Shown here piece after piece: positions 1 to 12,400 of a DNA stretch of 64,000 nucleotides. The stretch covers positions 54,451,473 through 54,515,472 of the forward strand of contig OX419758.1 in NCBI GenBank assembly GCA_948567375.1, in the 5' to 3' direction. Source of the stretch: Lunularia cruciata (lineage: Eukaryota > Streptophyta > Marchantiopsida > Lunulariales > Lunulariaceae). The position numbers were made by a program, and so were the translations under genes. The notes under the pieces are model-generated. The model was not told the origin of the DNA. It saw only the letters and a list, made by a program, of their open reading frames with translations, and did not search any database. The number at the start of each line of letters is the position of its first letter. Positions within the stretch are counted from its first letter, which is position 1.

Positions 1-1070
1 TTGGCTGCATCTAACAATACAGCAGGTCCCATCCAAGAATGGACCTGATGTGTACTTGCCACCACTCTGGTACGAGAATCATCCATCAAAGGAATGTTCT
101 CCAAAAAGTAAGCTAGAGGAACGTACTCTACATTGCAACTCCTTGTCCAATATCCCACACCAAAATTGGACTGCTTGGGCCTCAATAACTCCCTGAGTGA
201 AATTGATCAGCCACCTCATGCAAGTGTATGCCTTGCATAGGCTCTTTCCAGCCTTCTGCTCAAACTCCTACAAGCCCCTCAGCTTGTCAGTCCGCACTCC
301 TTGGTAATTCTACCTCAAACATAAGAAGAACCCCACCATGGGGTTAAACCCCGGTACCACACCACCTCCTGTAGCAATACCTCCACTTGTAGTAGCACTA
401 TCTCTAGCTTGTGCACCTCCACTAGCTCCACCAACACTACTCGAGCTAGAACTCGTAGGTACAGTCGATCTACTCCTGGCCACCAAACCTGAAGTAATAG
501 AGACATAGTTCAGAGACCAATATTGTCTTCATAACTCAATCTCCTCCAAATGAGCTCTCTTGAACTCATGGTAGTCATCCATTGGCGGACCCTCTAGATG
601 CTGAAACAACCCCTTCCATGCCATGAAGGGTGTAAACAAAATTGGGTTCTGCATCTGCTGCATATCACACCAACTATTGAACTCCTGGATGAAGTCATCC
701 AACTCAATGGTACCCACTGTACCAGAGTAATGCCTAGGGCCTTTAGAGGCCCCATAAGTCTCATCCATGTCCCACAACAACGGTGCGGACACACCAAGTG
801 CACTCTCAACTAAATCAACTCTTGTGTCAAACTCCAACTCAAAGCCAATCTCCTCCCTCATTGGGATCTGAGATAGAGGCTGATATCGAGTACCACTCCG
901 AGTAAACCCACTATGTATTGTAGGGCTATCTCTTCTGGAATCCCCAAAGAACTCCGTTGTGACAAAGTAACCGCAACCACAAATTGCAACAGCAAACCGG
1001 AACCACAAACTGCAATTACAAGTACCGCACCAAGTGCCAACACCACCAAGTGCCAATACCAACTAAGCAC
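1..1070 (-). pseudogene. Decayed gypsy-type retrotransposon gag fragment
   Basis: Read on the minus strand, 1062 down to 529 is open and continues, after a stop or frame change, to the window edge. The recoverable protein contains LDDFIQEFNSW, LFTPFMAWKGLFQHLEG and, further on, EAQAVQFW and GILDKEL. This order is typical of the capsid part of plant Ty3/gypsy Gag proteins. A serine/alanine/threonine-rich linker (SRSTVPTSSSSSVGG) sits between the two halves. At least three in-frame stops lie between about 70 and 290, so it cannot be expressed intact. The N-terminal third is low-complexity and may not be coding. The element runs off the left edge, so its pol region is not visible. The gypsy assignment rests on remembered family motifs; the decay is seen directly. 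Confidence 0.6.
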
Positions 1071-2251
1071 CATTCACTAATGTAACTCTAACAGAGATAA
1101 CTACACTAGGAGAAAGGGCAACCTGTAACCTGCCATCACAACATGCACTCTCATGGTCTGTAGGTCATCACTTCTTGCCTCACTAGAGAGAAACAAAGAT
1201 AGTCTAATTGGTCATCACTCCAACCTCACTACCGAGAGTACACCAGAGCACCAATGCTCAAAAGTCAGGGCACCTCACACAAACATGGTGCACAAACAAG
1301 AAGTAGGGAATGGAGGGGGTCCAATCACAAGAAATCTAAACAAAAACCCTCCATCTCATAAAACAACACGGGACTGACTCTACCACCATTTGCCATTTGA
1401 CATAAGAGAAGTTTGTATCTAAGTCCTAAGCTACTAGGATCACCAAGAATGAGATCAAACTACCTCTCCTAGCCAAAGCTACAAGTGTATAGATAATAGA
1501 GGCACAGTCACTAGGACAATAAGTGAGGGTGGACCAATTGGCTAGGGCACTAGTCTAGGAACAAGAGATCTAGGGGTCTAACCCTATTGCACACAAACTA
1601 GCAGGAAGGGCAGATTTTACCACCCAATGACCAAGATCTACTCTAAACTAGCTAGTCTCACGCCATCAAACTGGCTTGTTGGCCCTTCTAGGCCTTTGTA
1701 GCCTCTCATAGCCCATAGCCATATGCCTCAAATGAGGCCATTCTTCTTGCCACTTCAAACCTCCTCCAAAATCTTGCAAAACTCCTCCAAACTTGCAAAA
1801 GTCCTCCAACTTGGCAAAACTCTTCCAAATCTGGCCAAAATCTGACGTAAAATCTATAAAAAAAAATTGACATAAACCCTAAAGTTGGCTGACCGCCAAA
1901 TCCCCCGCTAACTTTTCACTTGGGCCAAATTGGAAACACGGGTTTCTCCAAATCACAAATTCAAGAGAATAGTTTCACAACTCCATCTTCAATTTTACTT
2001 TCTGAGCCCAACTCGCAACAAATTGGTCCTGCTTTCACCTATTGAGCTCAAAATCACAACCACTACTCAAAATTTGCTCCTTTTATGCTCAAAAATTGGC
2101 CAATGCTTCCGCACACTATCTGCCTTACTGCCAAATCTCCATCAAGCAACGAGCTTCTGCACGCCAAGGAAAAACTGGACTTCAATTGAGCTACCAACAA
2201 TCCACCGAGCTTGGAGATACCACTAACACTCAAAGTTCTTGGCACCCAATT
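1071..2251. other. Repeat-derived non-coding stretch upstream of the gag fragment
   Basis: No gene is supported here. The stretch lies 5' of the minus-strand gag fragment, so it may hold its leader and LTR, but I could not find paired LTR ends. It is rich in short CA/CT-rich repeats, including the minisatellite-like run near 1757-1850. The open frames at 1153-1377 and 1930-2226 have no recognisable domain. Confidence 0.3.
1757..1850. repeat. Imperfect minisatellite, about 20-bp unit
   Basis: Five degenerate copies of a unit resembling CTCCTCCAAACTTGCAAAA follow one another. The copies differ by substitutions and small indels, so the array is old. Confidence 0.55.
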
Positions 2252-2983
2252 TCCCTCTGATTTCACTTCTTTGATGTAATCAGATTGTTTACAACTCTTG
2301 AATCCACTCAACTCATATCAATACTTGATCTATCACTCTATAAACTACCAACAACTAGGCATTGATTACAATCAAGCCACACCCACTTTAGCTAAGAGAA
2401 TCCAAGTAACGCTCACCGGCCTTTGTCCACCATAGCCAGGAACTCAAAGGCTCAACATCAAAGAAGTGAACTCTCTAGAGCTGCACTTTGAAAGTATACC
2501 TCATGGACTTGAGCTGGGTCTAAAACCATAACGGTCCCACTGACGGCACACTCGACGTTGCAAACGGTGCAAAGTGACGGTGTGCCCCATCGTGAAATCA
2601 GTACCTTGAACACAAAATCCCTCTGATTTCACTTCTTTGATGTAATCAGATTGTTTACAACTCTTGAATCCACTCAACTCATATCAATACTTGATCTATC
2701 ACTCTATAAACTACCAACAACTAGGCATTGATTACAATCAAGCCACACCCACTTTAGCTAAGAGAATCTAAGTAACGCTCACCGGCCTTTGTCCACCATA
2801 GCCAGGAACTCAAAGGCTCAACATCAAAGAAGTGAACTCTCTAGAGCTGCACTTTGAAAGTATACCTCCTAGACTTGAGCTAGGTCTAAAACCATAACGG
2901 TCCCACTGATGGCACACTCGACGTTGCAAACGGTGCAAAGTGACGGTGTGCCCCATCGTGAAATCAGTACCTTGAACACAAAA
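2252..2983. repeat. 366-bp tandem duplication (two copies)
   Basis: 2252-2617 and 2618-2983 are direct copies in register over all 366 bp. By eye they differ only at a handful of bases, for example GAGAATCCAAG versus GAGAATCTAAG, TCATGGACTTG versus TCCTAGACTTG, and CTGACGG versus CTGATGG. Each copy carries the phrase CAAAGTGACGGTGTGCCCCA near its end. No coding frame is conserved. The near identity implies a recent event within older repeat DNA. Confidence 0.92.
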
Positions 2984-5900
2984 TCTGATTGTTGGAAAGT
3001 AGTCTTTGAGAAACTGCTGAAATAACTCTAACTACTATCATTGGAACTCTAGTGTCTGAGCAATCTAGATGCAACACTACAAATGGCATGACAGGTTTCA
3101 TACTACCCTTGACCAGAATGAATAACTCCAAAGGAATCTTTGTTTTTGCCAAATGCTCAAACGTCTCAAACAGCCCTTAAATGAAGCATCACCACGTTCT
3201 TATCAACACATATGACTTCTTTTTTTTATTACATGGTACTTTCAATACTACATCTCATCTCAATCATGATCTGTAAAGACATTGCTTTGCTTCTTTGGAA
3301 CCCTTAAAAATCACTCATTTTGATCAAGCAAGAATGTCTCTTTCTACAGTCCAACAATTGTGTTACATCTACAAAGTGCCTCACCACTACTCAGTTAAGG
3401 CATTCACCAATGCACAAGATGCATGCAAAAAAGGACAAAGAAATTAGAGCTTTCTTGCTAAACTTTTTTAGAAAAGAATGAACTTGATATACATTGGGCT
3501 TAAGCCTTAAATAGTTACTACTGCTCAACTGCTCAAAGAGATCTATGATGGAAGTATTCTGAAGATATCTTGCATATTAAGTATTCTGAAGACATCTACA
3601 CCATACATTTTGGTTCTTGTCCTATTCTATCATAATCACATGCAAGCTAATTAGGCACCTTAATTGTATTAATGAAGGTATCAAGTCTTTCTTGAAGGAA
3701 ATTTGAAATTCTAACACTTTGGTCCTACAACTCCAGAGGTTATATTTGCAAAGGCACTTCAATTACAACAATATACAACTTCAAAGGCCTTCATACTATT
3801 TGTACTTTGAAGATCCTACAACTACAATGAACTTCTTTCAATGAAGTGTTTTTGGCCAAAATTTCTACAAAAAATTTTAAGGAGTTTAAGGAGTTTAATT
3901 CCTTTAAGGAGTTTAATCAAGGCATCAATAATCTTCTTTTCTAATCTATTTGTGATGCTAAAGTGTCACCAATCTTCTTGAATTTCTTGTATGAGTGCTC
4001 CTAAAGTCAAATTGACAATTGATCCAATTGCTTGTCTTTGTACTTCTTCTCTTCTAGCTTTTGGACTTGTAGCTTCAATTCATGTAACTTTTTGTTGGTT
4101 ATTGTACCTTGAGCTATCTATTCTAGAACTTTCACCAATTGATCTCAAACTTCTTCTATCAACTTGAGGATTGTTGCCTTCTTTTCTTTTGAGTAGTTAT
4201 GCAGTCCCCCACCTCTTGCTTGATGTCTTCCATTATTTAGGGTTGATCAGCTGCACTCTCTTCCTTATCCTTCTTCAGCTTGGCAGCCATCCCTTCAAGT
4301 TGAAAAGAATCTTCACTCTTCCATTTGGTGAATTGCATACCATGGTCATTAAGTGTATATTGGAATTTTCTAGTTTCCCTCAAATGCTTACCACTTCCTC
4401 ATCCTTGGCCTTTAGCTACTCTTTGTAATTGCTATTATAATAATAAACTATTGTTTACCTTTAGCCTCAAGCCATAGGGCTCTCAACTCTCCTTTTAGCT
4501 TCATGATCTCTTCATCTTTTGTTGGTATATAAGAAGCAAAGTGCTTTGCCTCTTCATCTCAAAATTCTCCTTTACTAGAGCATTTTTCTTCTAAGTTTCA
4601 TCCTTGGACAAGTTTTGCATCTTCTTTGTCTCTTCCTTTGTCTTGACCTACTCTAACCTTATCAAGTGAGAGTTCTTATGCAGTCTTTGGACAAGAGAGA
4701 TGTGGTTGGTAATGTCTTTGTAGGAGTCGTGGTATATTGGCAAGATCTTCTCCATTGGCTCTAAGACTGGCCTCACCATATGTATGAAAAGATTGGATCT
4801 CTCAAGTATTAAGGCTTTGCATTCTTGGAACAAACTTGTAATTACCGCTACTTGTACTGCCCACAAAGGTTTATTCTCCTTCATCTTGGATGTTTAGCTT
4901 GTCGTCTCCTAACCTTCAAATTACTTGTGCTCTTCTTTTTCATCTTTATTCTCATCTCCAATATTGGTTCCAAAGAGCTTCACATCTTGCACATTGCTAT
5001 AGTGTAGTTCTATCTATAGTGTACCTTTGGAGTTAGTACTCCTTTGGTACAAAGACCTTCTTGCTCCTCCTTGTCTTAAGCTAGCTTGTCTTCCTATCCA
5101 CTCTACACTTCCTCATTTGGAGCAAATTATGCATTTTCATATTGGTCATCTTCTTTGGAATTGGATATTGAATGTTGTAGGTAAGAGAGTTATGTTCTTC
5201 CTCCTCTTTGATATGTGTATCTTTGGCTTTATCCTTTGAAGATACATTGATGACTTTAGTGTTCTTTGGTCTCTTTGCTAGTCCTTGCAATCTTGTAGGT
5301 GCCAACCTCTTCTTCTTTACCACTTTCATTCACACTTCATCTGCCTTCACTAATTTCCATGTTTGTTTATACTCCTCATCTATGAGGCAATATTTCAAAG
5401 GTAAGGCAAACGTGTGCCTTACCTTTGAGCTATAAAGTGAACTAACCCATCAGATGTCAATAGTTGTGGAACTTTTTCTTTTGGCCTTAGTCAAAAGGTT
5501 TAACCCCTATAGAAGTGATTGCAAAGGGTGCAAGGTAGTTTACTCCATTTTCTTCTTCCAACTCTTTGAGCACATAAAACATATGAGTCCAATTTGTTGA
5601 TTCTCCTTAGTACATATATTCAAAGAAAATAGCTTGGTTGTTGTTAAGGTAGGTTGTTCTCTTTGGCTTAAATAGCTTTGTAACTACCTCTAGCATTGCT
5701 TCTTGTGCTAGGTCCTTGTAATTGACCCACCCTCCATCCATTGTTGGCACTTAGATCATTGAAGGCGGCTGTGAAGATCTTGTCTAATGCAATGTTTGGC
5801 TTGCTATAGTTTGTATCAAGCATCATCACTCCAGATTGCAAATTGTTTAGGCAAAGAATATTCATCTAGTTCTCTTCCATCCATGCAAATAGATTTCCTC

Positions 5901-7019
5901 TGAGGTCTCTTTGTTTCTTCTACTCCACATGTCTCATCTCTTAGATAATAAATATATTGTTTAATTCACAATTCCAAAGCAAGAAAGCAAGGTACTTACT
6001 CTAGATTAGCTCAATTCTACAATGCATCACACACTTATTGATTGTTGGAGCACAAAAGATAACATCATGGATCTTCCTCCTCTACTTCGGTATGAATACC
6101 ATGTTTCCTATCAAAGATAGTATGGTAAAGGCAAAGGCAAAGGCAAAGGCTAGACAATTATGAAGGTGGTAAAGAACTATGAAGACTTGAAATCTTTCAA
6201 CTCACTTTGGAACTCATACTAAAGTAGATCAACAAATACTGAAATTTATTGATATACACTTGTTTTTCTAGCATCATTTTTCAATCATCATTTTTCAATG
6301 GCCTAATAATCAGTGAGCCTAATAGTTAGTAAGCCATCATTCTACACACATACAAGTCACTCCTTAAATACAAAAGATTTTCAATGGTAATTCTTTATCC
6401 AAGTGGCGGCACATTCAAATTGGTGTACAATCTTTGCATATGAAGGACCTTTGTACTTGAATTGTTAGCCTTTGACCACCCTTCAGACTTGATTCCTCTA
6501 GCATTCTTCCTTCAAAAGGCTCTCCTTCGAACTTTTTCATTTCATTTTTTATAATAAATATTCTAAAACATTATATTTTATCCTAGAAAAGTTATCAAGA
6601 ACTTAAGACCACAATGGATAGTGTTATTTACTATGATATGCTTACCTTCTATGCGCAAAGGTCCATCTTTACTTTATTAAGCTTAATTTCTTCAGTAGTG
6701 CTTCGATTTCAGTTGGACTGGTAAGAGCAAGGTGCTAGTTTGGTTGATCACACTTCCAACTCACATTTCGTGTTTGGGGATCAATGAGGGAATCAAGCTA
6801 CAATTCTGGTCACCCACACAACAATTGTGATTGTCGATGTTCACACACTAGAAGGATTATACACCTCCGGAGCAATTGGATGCCACCGAATGTTGCAGGT
6901 TCAAGTATTCAGTTCTATCACACCCCTTCGATCTGAGCTTGACAACATTTTAGGGCCGGTGATGACCTGAGTAGATTAGATGTCATGCATTCAAAAACTC
7001 TATTACTCTTCTTTGGATT
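2984..7019. other. Gene-free, T-rich repeat-like stretch
   Basis: I see no supported gene. The sequence is AT-rich and pyrimidine-rich on the plus strand, with short local repeats: three AAGGAGTTT units near 3880-3925 and AAAGGC units near 6125-6150. The open frames (for example 4171-4428 and 5027-5239) are low-complexity Leu/Phe/Ser strings that reflect CTT/TTC richness. Old transposon residue is the likeliest content. Confidence 0.3.
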
Positions 7020-7665
7020 CCACCTCCAATGCTCTATGTACACAATAATGGACACAAGCTAACTACAACAAGCTATAAAGTAGTAAAGTGAGATTAATAT
7101 CCCTAATCCGAATTATGATAGGCTTGTATACTCCTTGACAAATGTGTCAAAAGTCATTTCCATCACCCTATATAACTTCAAAGCTAAAGGAACAAAGAAA
7201 TGACCTAGTTATATATTTTATATTTGGAAACTGCAACATTTATTTTCCACTTGCCTCACATCTAGGAAGATGGGTAATCATCCTTCCAAAACTACATCAC
7301 ATATAAGATTTCTATCCACAATATCCACTATTGTCACCTAATCATCTCAAACCAAGTACAAATTTACTCTAACTCAATATCTTCTATCAAGTATTGCAAT
7401 GTTCTCTCCAAGTGAATGCAATGATAACCACTATATTTCTGTGCATACAGTGCATCCCGAGTAACTATTTTTTGTATTCCAAAGACACAAACCATTGCCA
7501 TGGATCCCTACATCTGATGAATAATATGGGACCCCTACTAAATCTTGTGTATGCACACACAAGTAAAACGCCAACCAATCATATAGATCCCTATATCTAG
7601 TGAATAATATATACCCCTACTAAGTCTAGTATTTACCCACACTCACAAGTGAACAGTGAGTTATA
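7020..7665 (-). pseudogene. Eroded LINE ORF2 3' end (copy 1)
   Basis: This stretch aligns by eye with the better preserved LINE C-terminal region at 57120-57710, in the same order and orientation. Shared blocks include ACAAATGTGTCAAA, CACCTAATCATCTC (identical), GACCAAGTA versus AACCAAGTA, and a block ending CACAAGTGA. No long frame survives on either strand, so it is non-functional. Inside it, 7503-7585 and 7586-7665 look like a diverged tandem duplication of about 83 bp (both begin GATCCCTA and share GAATAATAT). Confidence 0.5.
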
Positions 7666-9147
7666 TGTTCTGTCCGATATATTCATTTGTAAGAATCACG
7701 GAAATTCAATAATGGTTCCCTCGATGTTAAGTTGATTGCCTCTTGTATTTGCGATGTGCACGAAGACGACTAAAAAGTGATCATTAATGCCATGCGGTAA
7801 TGAGGCCGGTGATTCCCTTGCGTAGATTCCACACATTCGTTCACGCAGCTGCTTGTGCTGGCCCATCATCGATCCGAGTTTCCCTCTCGGTCGATGACAA
7901 CAAAATATCAAAAGTTGCTTGAAACTAATAGCCCTTCAGAACAAAGAATTGGTATGATATGCCGCGATAGACGACCTTTTCTCCGCCTACGACACAGAAA
8001 TCAGAGAAGAAGGGGTTCCATGTTCATAGTCTTTACTATACATATTCTATATATTGAGTACCAGAATACAGGACCCGTTGAAATAGCCCGTTTGCGTACC
8101 CACATCATCACGCATGTCGGATGGACGTCCGTCCATCCGACATTTCAAGCACATACTCGATATACGCATACAAACAGTGATCAAATCATACGATAGCCAG
8201 CTAGGAGATGTCCAGGACAATATGTCCAAATAGCACTAAAATATTGTGCTACACTCATCCATGGAGAAAAGGCTTTCGAGAATTCTTATTTACTTCTCTC
8301 GGGTTAATGTGGAAGGATATGGGCACCGTTCTGCAATAACAGTAACAAGATCCAGCTCGTTGAGTGCCAAGAATAAAGCACATGTGAATCAAGCAGGACA
8401 AGAGAACTTGTTATACACTCTGCTGTAGTATGTCAACCCAACCTACAATTCAGGTTTGGATACCTGGGCAGCTTCATCGTGTTTCTGGATCCGAGTTCTC
8501 AACCTCGATATTGATGAGGTAGACAGTCTTTTGAAAGCTGAAAAATTGTCCACCTCATAGTTATCTCTTCATCTCTATAGTACCTTACTTACCCTTAAGG
8601 GGTCTACTCTAACTGTAGGCTCTTCATTCATCATAAAATACACTGGCTACTTTAGCCCCAATACCTGTCACAGATAGCATATCTCCACGCCACTGAAGGA
8701 TAGGGACATGTCAAAAAACAAGGGTCAAGATGCTGGCAAATTCATTTGGACTTTTACAGAAGGCACTGGGAAGAGCTAGGGAGAGACCGGGAAACAACCA
8801 TCAAGACAAAACTTGAAGTCATGGGTTTCGTGAATACCTCTTAACCAGACTGTTGACAACAAATTCAACGCTTGTCCATTGACAAGGGCGGACGCGGGTA
8901 GATGGCAGCCTGTATATCCACAACTCAGCATTTCTTAGATGATTCATATGTACCAATAGACTGGTTCTTACATCTCAAACTTTAAACATGCATGATCACG
9001 GAGTTGAATATGAAATGCGACTCCTGTTTGTCTAAGTTCATCATTTCAGCACTATCTGCCTCTCCTTTCTTCCATACATGAGTAAAATACATCTGTCAGG
9101 CGAAGAGTCAAACCTGAAAGGAGAGATGGCTGATCAAAGATCTTGAA
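7666..9147. other. Intergenic, no gene seen
   Basis: No convincing exon was found. The open frames at 7855-8196 and 8246-8428 lack recognisable domains. GC content rises here, marking entry into the gene island. The one clear structure is the palindrome at 8114-8143. Confidence 0.3.
8114..8143. repeat. Perfect 13-bp inverted repeat with 4-nt loop
   Basis: ATGTCGGATGGAC (8114-8126) and GTCCATCCGACAT (8131-8143) are exact reverse complements separated by GTCC. The structure would form a strong hairpin. No gene can be assigned to it. Confidence 0.85.
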
Positions 9148-9340
9148 TCAATCAGATCTAGCACCAGTCTTGTTAAGTGCAACATATTCCTTCCTGTAGT
9201 AATCCTCGAGTTGTACTATCACAATTCTCATCTGCATGGTATGACGTTTCTCACTCTCAGTCAATGGGCCCATCAAATGATGAGAGTCATCAAGAGCTTC
9301 GAACTCCAATGCTCCACAAACCAAGTAGAACAACAGGGAA
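9148..9340 (-). other. Possible terminal exon downstream of the PHD gene
   Basis: A minus-strand frame ends at a TGA at 9148 and encodes motifs such as LTESEKRHTMQM and VQLEDYYRKEYVALN, which read like real acidic/helical protein. It is preceded by a long pyrimidine tract and an AG near 9327, as an acceptor would be. It starts only about 70 bp after the PHD stop, so it could be an alternative 3' exon of that gene or chance. I do not recognise the family. Confidence 0.2.
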
Positions 9341-9411
9341 AAAGTAGAAGCAACAACAGCTGTAGTCAACTTGGTTGCGGTGAATAGTTATTAACCTCCC
9401 CAGTATAAGGC

Positions 9412-12400
9412 TCATACAGGTGGCGGTTCTTGCTCACTTTCCTTGAGTTTTAACCGCTCTTGTATCTCCTCGTCTGCAAGCTCCTGCGTGTGGAATGCCC
9501 AACTTATAGGTTAGCATGCTGGTTTACCTCATGGCAGCCACGTTATACGCCACCCCATTAACGACTACATTAAACGTTCCGTTCTCCCGGGTGCTGCAAT
9601 CAATTATTCAACTATCCTCCACCAAGAGTCAAAAAAAAAAGAAGCAGTAAGCCCACTATGTTGTGCACCAGAAGCTGATCTAGATTAAAAGACCAGGATC
9701 AACATCTCCTGTGGTCATCAAGTTCTGCCATTATATCATCGCAAAAGAAATAAGCAAACCCATTATAATCAATTAATACGTCAACCTACCCTTTCAGTTA
9801 GAAAAGTTAGGTTCAGAGAAACTTCAGGCTGTAGTCTGTAATAGGTGGAAACCGTTAGACCTGGCATTGGATGCAAATGGGTAAGCACAAAAAAGGCATA
9901 GAAGACCTGCGGGGTTTGGAACTTGCCTGAGGCACAGCACAATCTGCATGCCGAGGGTCCCACGTTAAAGCGCAAGAACACTCCCATGTATCATTATGTT
10001 TTACGTCTAAGGGGGCTCTGCAAAACAAGTTACAGCAGTAGCACTTTTCAGAGAGTGAAGGAGACTGTCGAAGAACATTCACCTCTATAATTTCCATTCT
10101 GTTATATTCTGAACGATATGTGCACGCTGATGCACCTGAGTTCCAACATTGAATATACGGCGACGCTGAAGCTAGAAGGAATTCCAGTTGATAACATGGT
10201 TAGATCGTGTCAGAATTCTACACTACTGGTAGAGTAGTACCTCCGCCACTTGCCACAAATGATATCTTTCTCTGCCTTTCTCCCATCTGGACAAATTTCT
10301 CCTTCTTCCCAAATGACAACCATACACTGCAGCCAGTTCTCTCTGGTGTCTGGCGGCAGTTTGGTGGCAGGAATCCATCCTTTGGGCCAAATATTCTGTT
10401 GCATGCATTGACTTAATTTGTCAGACGTAAAGCGCAAAGGAGCGTTCAATAACAAGTCGAGAGAACTTAAGACAAGTGAAGCACCAACTCAGCGTTTATT
10501 GCAGTAGGATCAAAGAATCTTACGTGTATGAGATTATATTCCGCTACCTCCTGCTCCCGCTGCTTTTCCTGGGTAGAGAAGGCCACCTCCTGACCAAAAA
10601 CATGGCATGCTTCTGCACTGAATGTCGAAACGCAAGATTCAGTCGCTAATGATTGTTGGCAGCGGTCTTCTTAGCATCTAAAATGTTTCTGGTAAAGCTA
10701 CTCAGGAGCTGATTAGTCATCATGCTGCTGCAACTACAGGCATTTCATCTAATGGTACGTCATTCCAACTACAAAGGAGATACATTGGCTCCGACTTCGA
10801 TGAGCGAATAGCCCTTAAATGAGACGACGCCATGAAGAAACTGTGCTCCATATAACAGCCTACATTCTAGACTCGTTCTCGGGATCGTTTCAAGTGAATC
10901 TAAAGACCTCTACCAAAGACCCGCAATTGCTTTCTAGTCCAACGAGTTAAAGAACAACTCCTGTGAAACTTTTCCTTCTCACCTTCAAATTCGTATGCTG
11001 ACTAATCAGTCAGCATACGAATACCTATAGAAATACCTATAGTCAGGTCGTTACCTATAGAAACTCTAATCAAGCAAGCCTGTAGGAGAGTTAATCTGTA
11101 CTAAACACATTTCTGTCCTAATCAGGAGTAATAACCACAAGTACTTACCTCAACATGAGCAACGCTAAGTCACCGCTTGTTGAACAAAGTTTAGGGAATC
11201 AAGCAAAGTTGTCGACCCATAAGAATGTGTTCTTCTTCGTTGACATTTCAGTTCAGGTCATATTCTCTTGTTGTTGCACACAGAAAATATTTTCTTTCAA
11301 AGATTTGTTGACCTACAAGAGAAGGCAAGGAAGACTTACAGGGTATCGTCTAGATCAACCTCCTCTTCAATACCAGCCCAATCAGGCACTACAGCCTGAT
11401 ATTTGGGTCCAATGCGCACCTTTGTCCTCTTCCCATTGCTCATCTTCATCAATTCCCTTTCAACTTTGCCAATCCCAGCTTCTTCTCTCCACCAGCCCTT
11501 GTTTTCTCCTCCAGGTTCTGAATCCCCACATGCCTCCCTATGTTTTCTCATCTTCTTGCATGGTCGGCAATACCATTCATCAACTCGTGGCACAATTTTC
11601 ATACGAGAATTCACACATGTCATGTGAAAGACTTGGTCGCACTCGTCACATATGAGGGAGCTATTTGCATCTTCGCGTTCTCCACAGACCTTACAGAGCT
11701 GCTTGGAAGCAGCATCCCCGACTGTACCAGGATGAGGTGCTGGGGGACGATCGTCAATTGCGTGTTTGTACAAACCCCCAACACATCCAGCAAACCCTGC
11801 GTTGGAAGCACTGTGTGGTGTTGTGATTCCTGGCTTATCCCCGTGATGCTGAGCTAGCCACTCTCTCCGTCTAGGGCCATGGGCTTCAGCCAAAATCTCG
11901 ACGGGTTTAGGAAGGGAGGATATGCATTGGTCTGTTGTATCTCGATCTATTGAGAGCCCTCGTGATCCACCACCACTAGAGGAATCACTACGATGGTAAA
12001 CATCGGCCATCTCCTTAATAGACTCTCCAGAGCCATTCTTCGAAATGCAGTCTTCTGACTTCGCTGAGTCTTTAGCTGAGTCTTTAGCTGAGTCTTTCTC
12101 TACATTTGGTACTTGAGGAAAACTCTCATACACCTCTTCATCTGTCTCGGGAGATGCACATAAAACATCATGACAAACATTTTTTCTGCAATGAGATTGT
12201 CCATTGGTTTCTTCACCGTCATGCACTAGGGACGTCGTCTCGGGGGTAACCTTAATATCCTTCACAAGAGATATGTCTACGGGTGTAGTCAATCGTCTCC
12301 TTTTGAACTTTTGCACAGTATCTGTGTCAATGAGGGATCTCAATCCGTGGGTTCCCAAATTTGAGGGCATCTTAACATCCAGTTCTTCAACGGACGCTGA

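Noticed and set aside
1030..1070. Primer-binding site TTGGTATTGGCAC upstream of the first gag
   Set aside because: It lies within a GGTGTTGGCACTTGG-type repeat and no LTR end adjoins it, so the resemblance is probably chance.
11155..11655. 166-codon plus-strand ORF
   Set aside because: It overlaps the PHD exon in antisense; the Cys/Ser-rich reading is the complement of the zinc-finger region.
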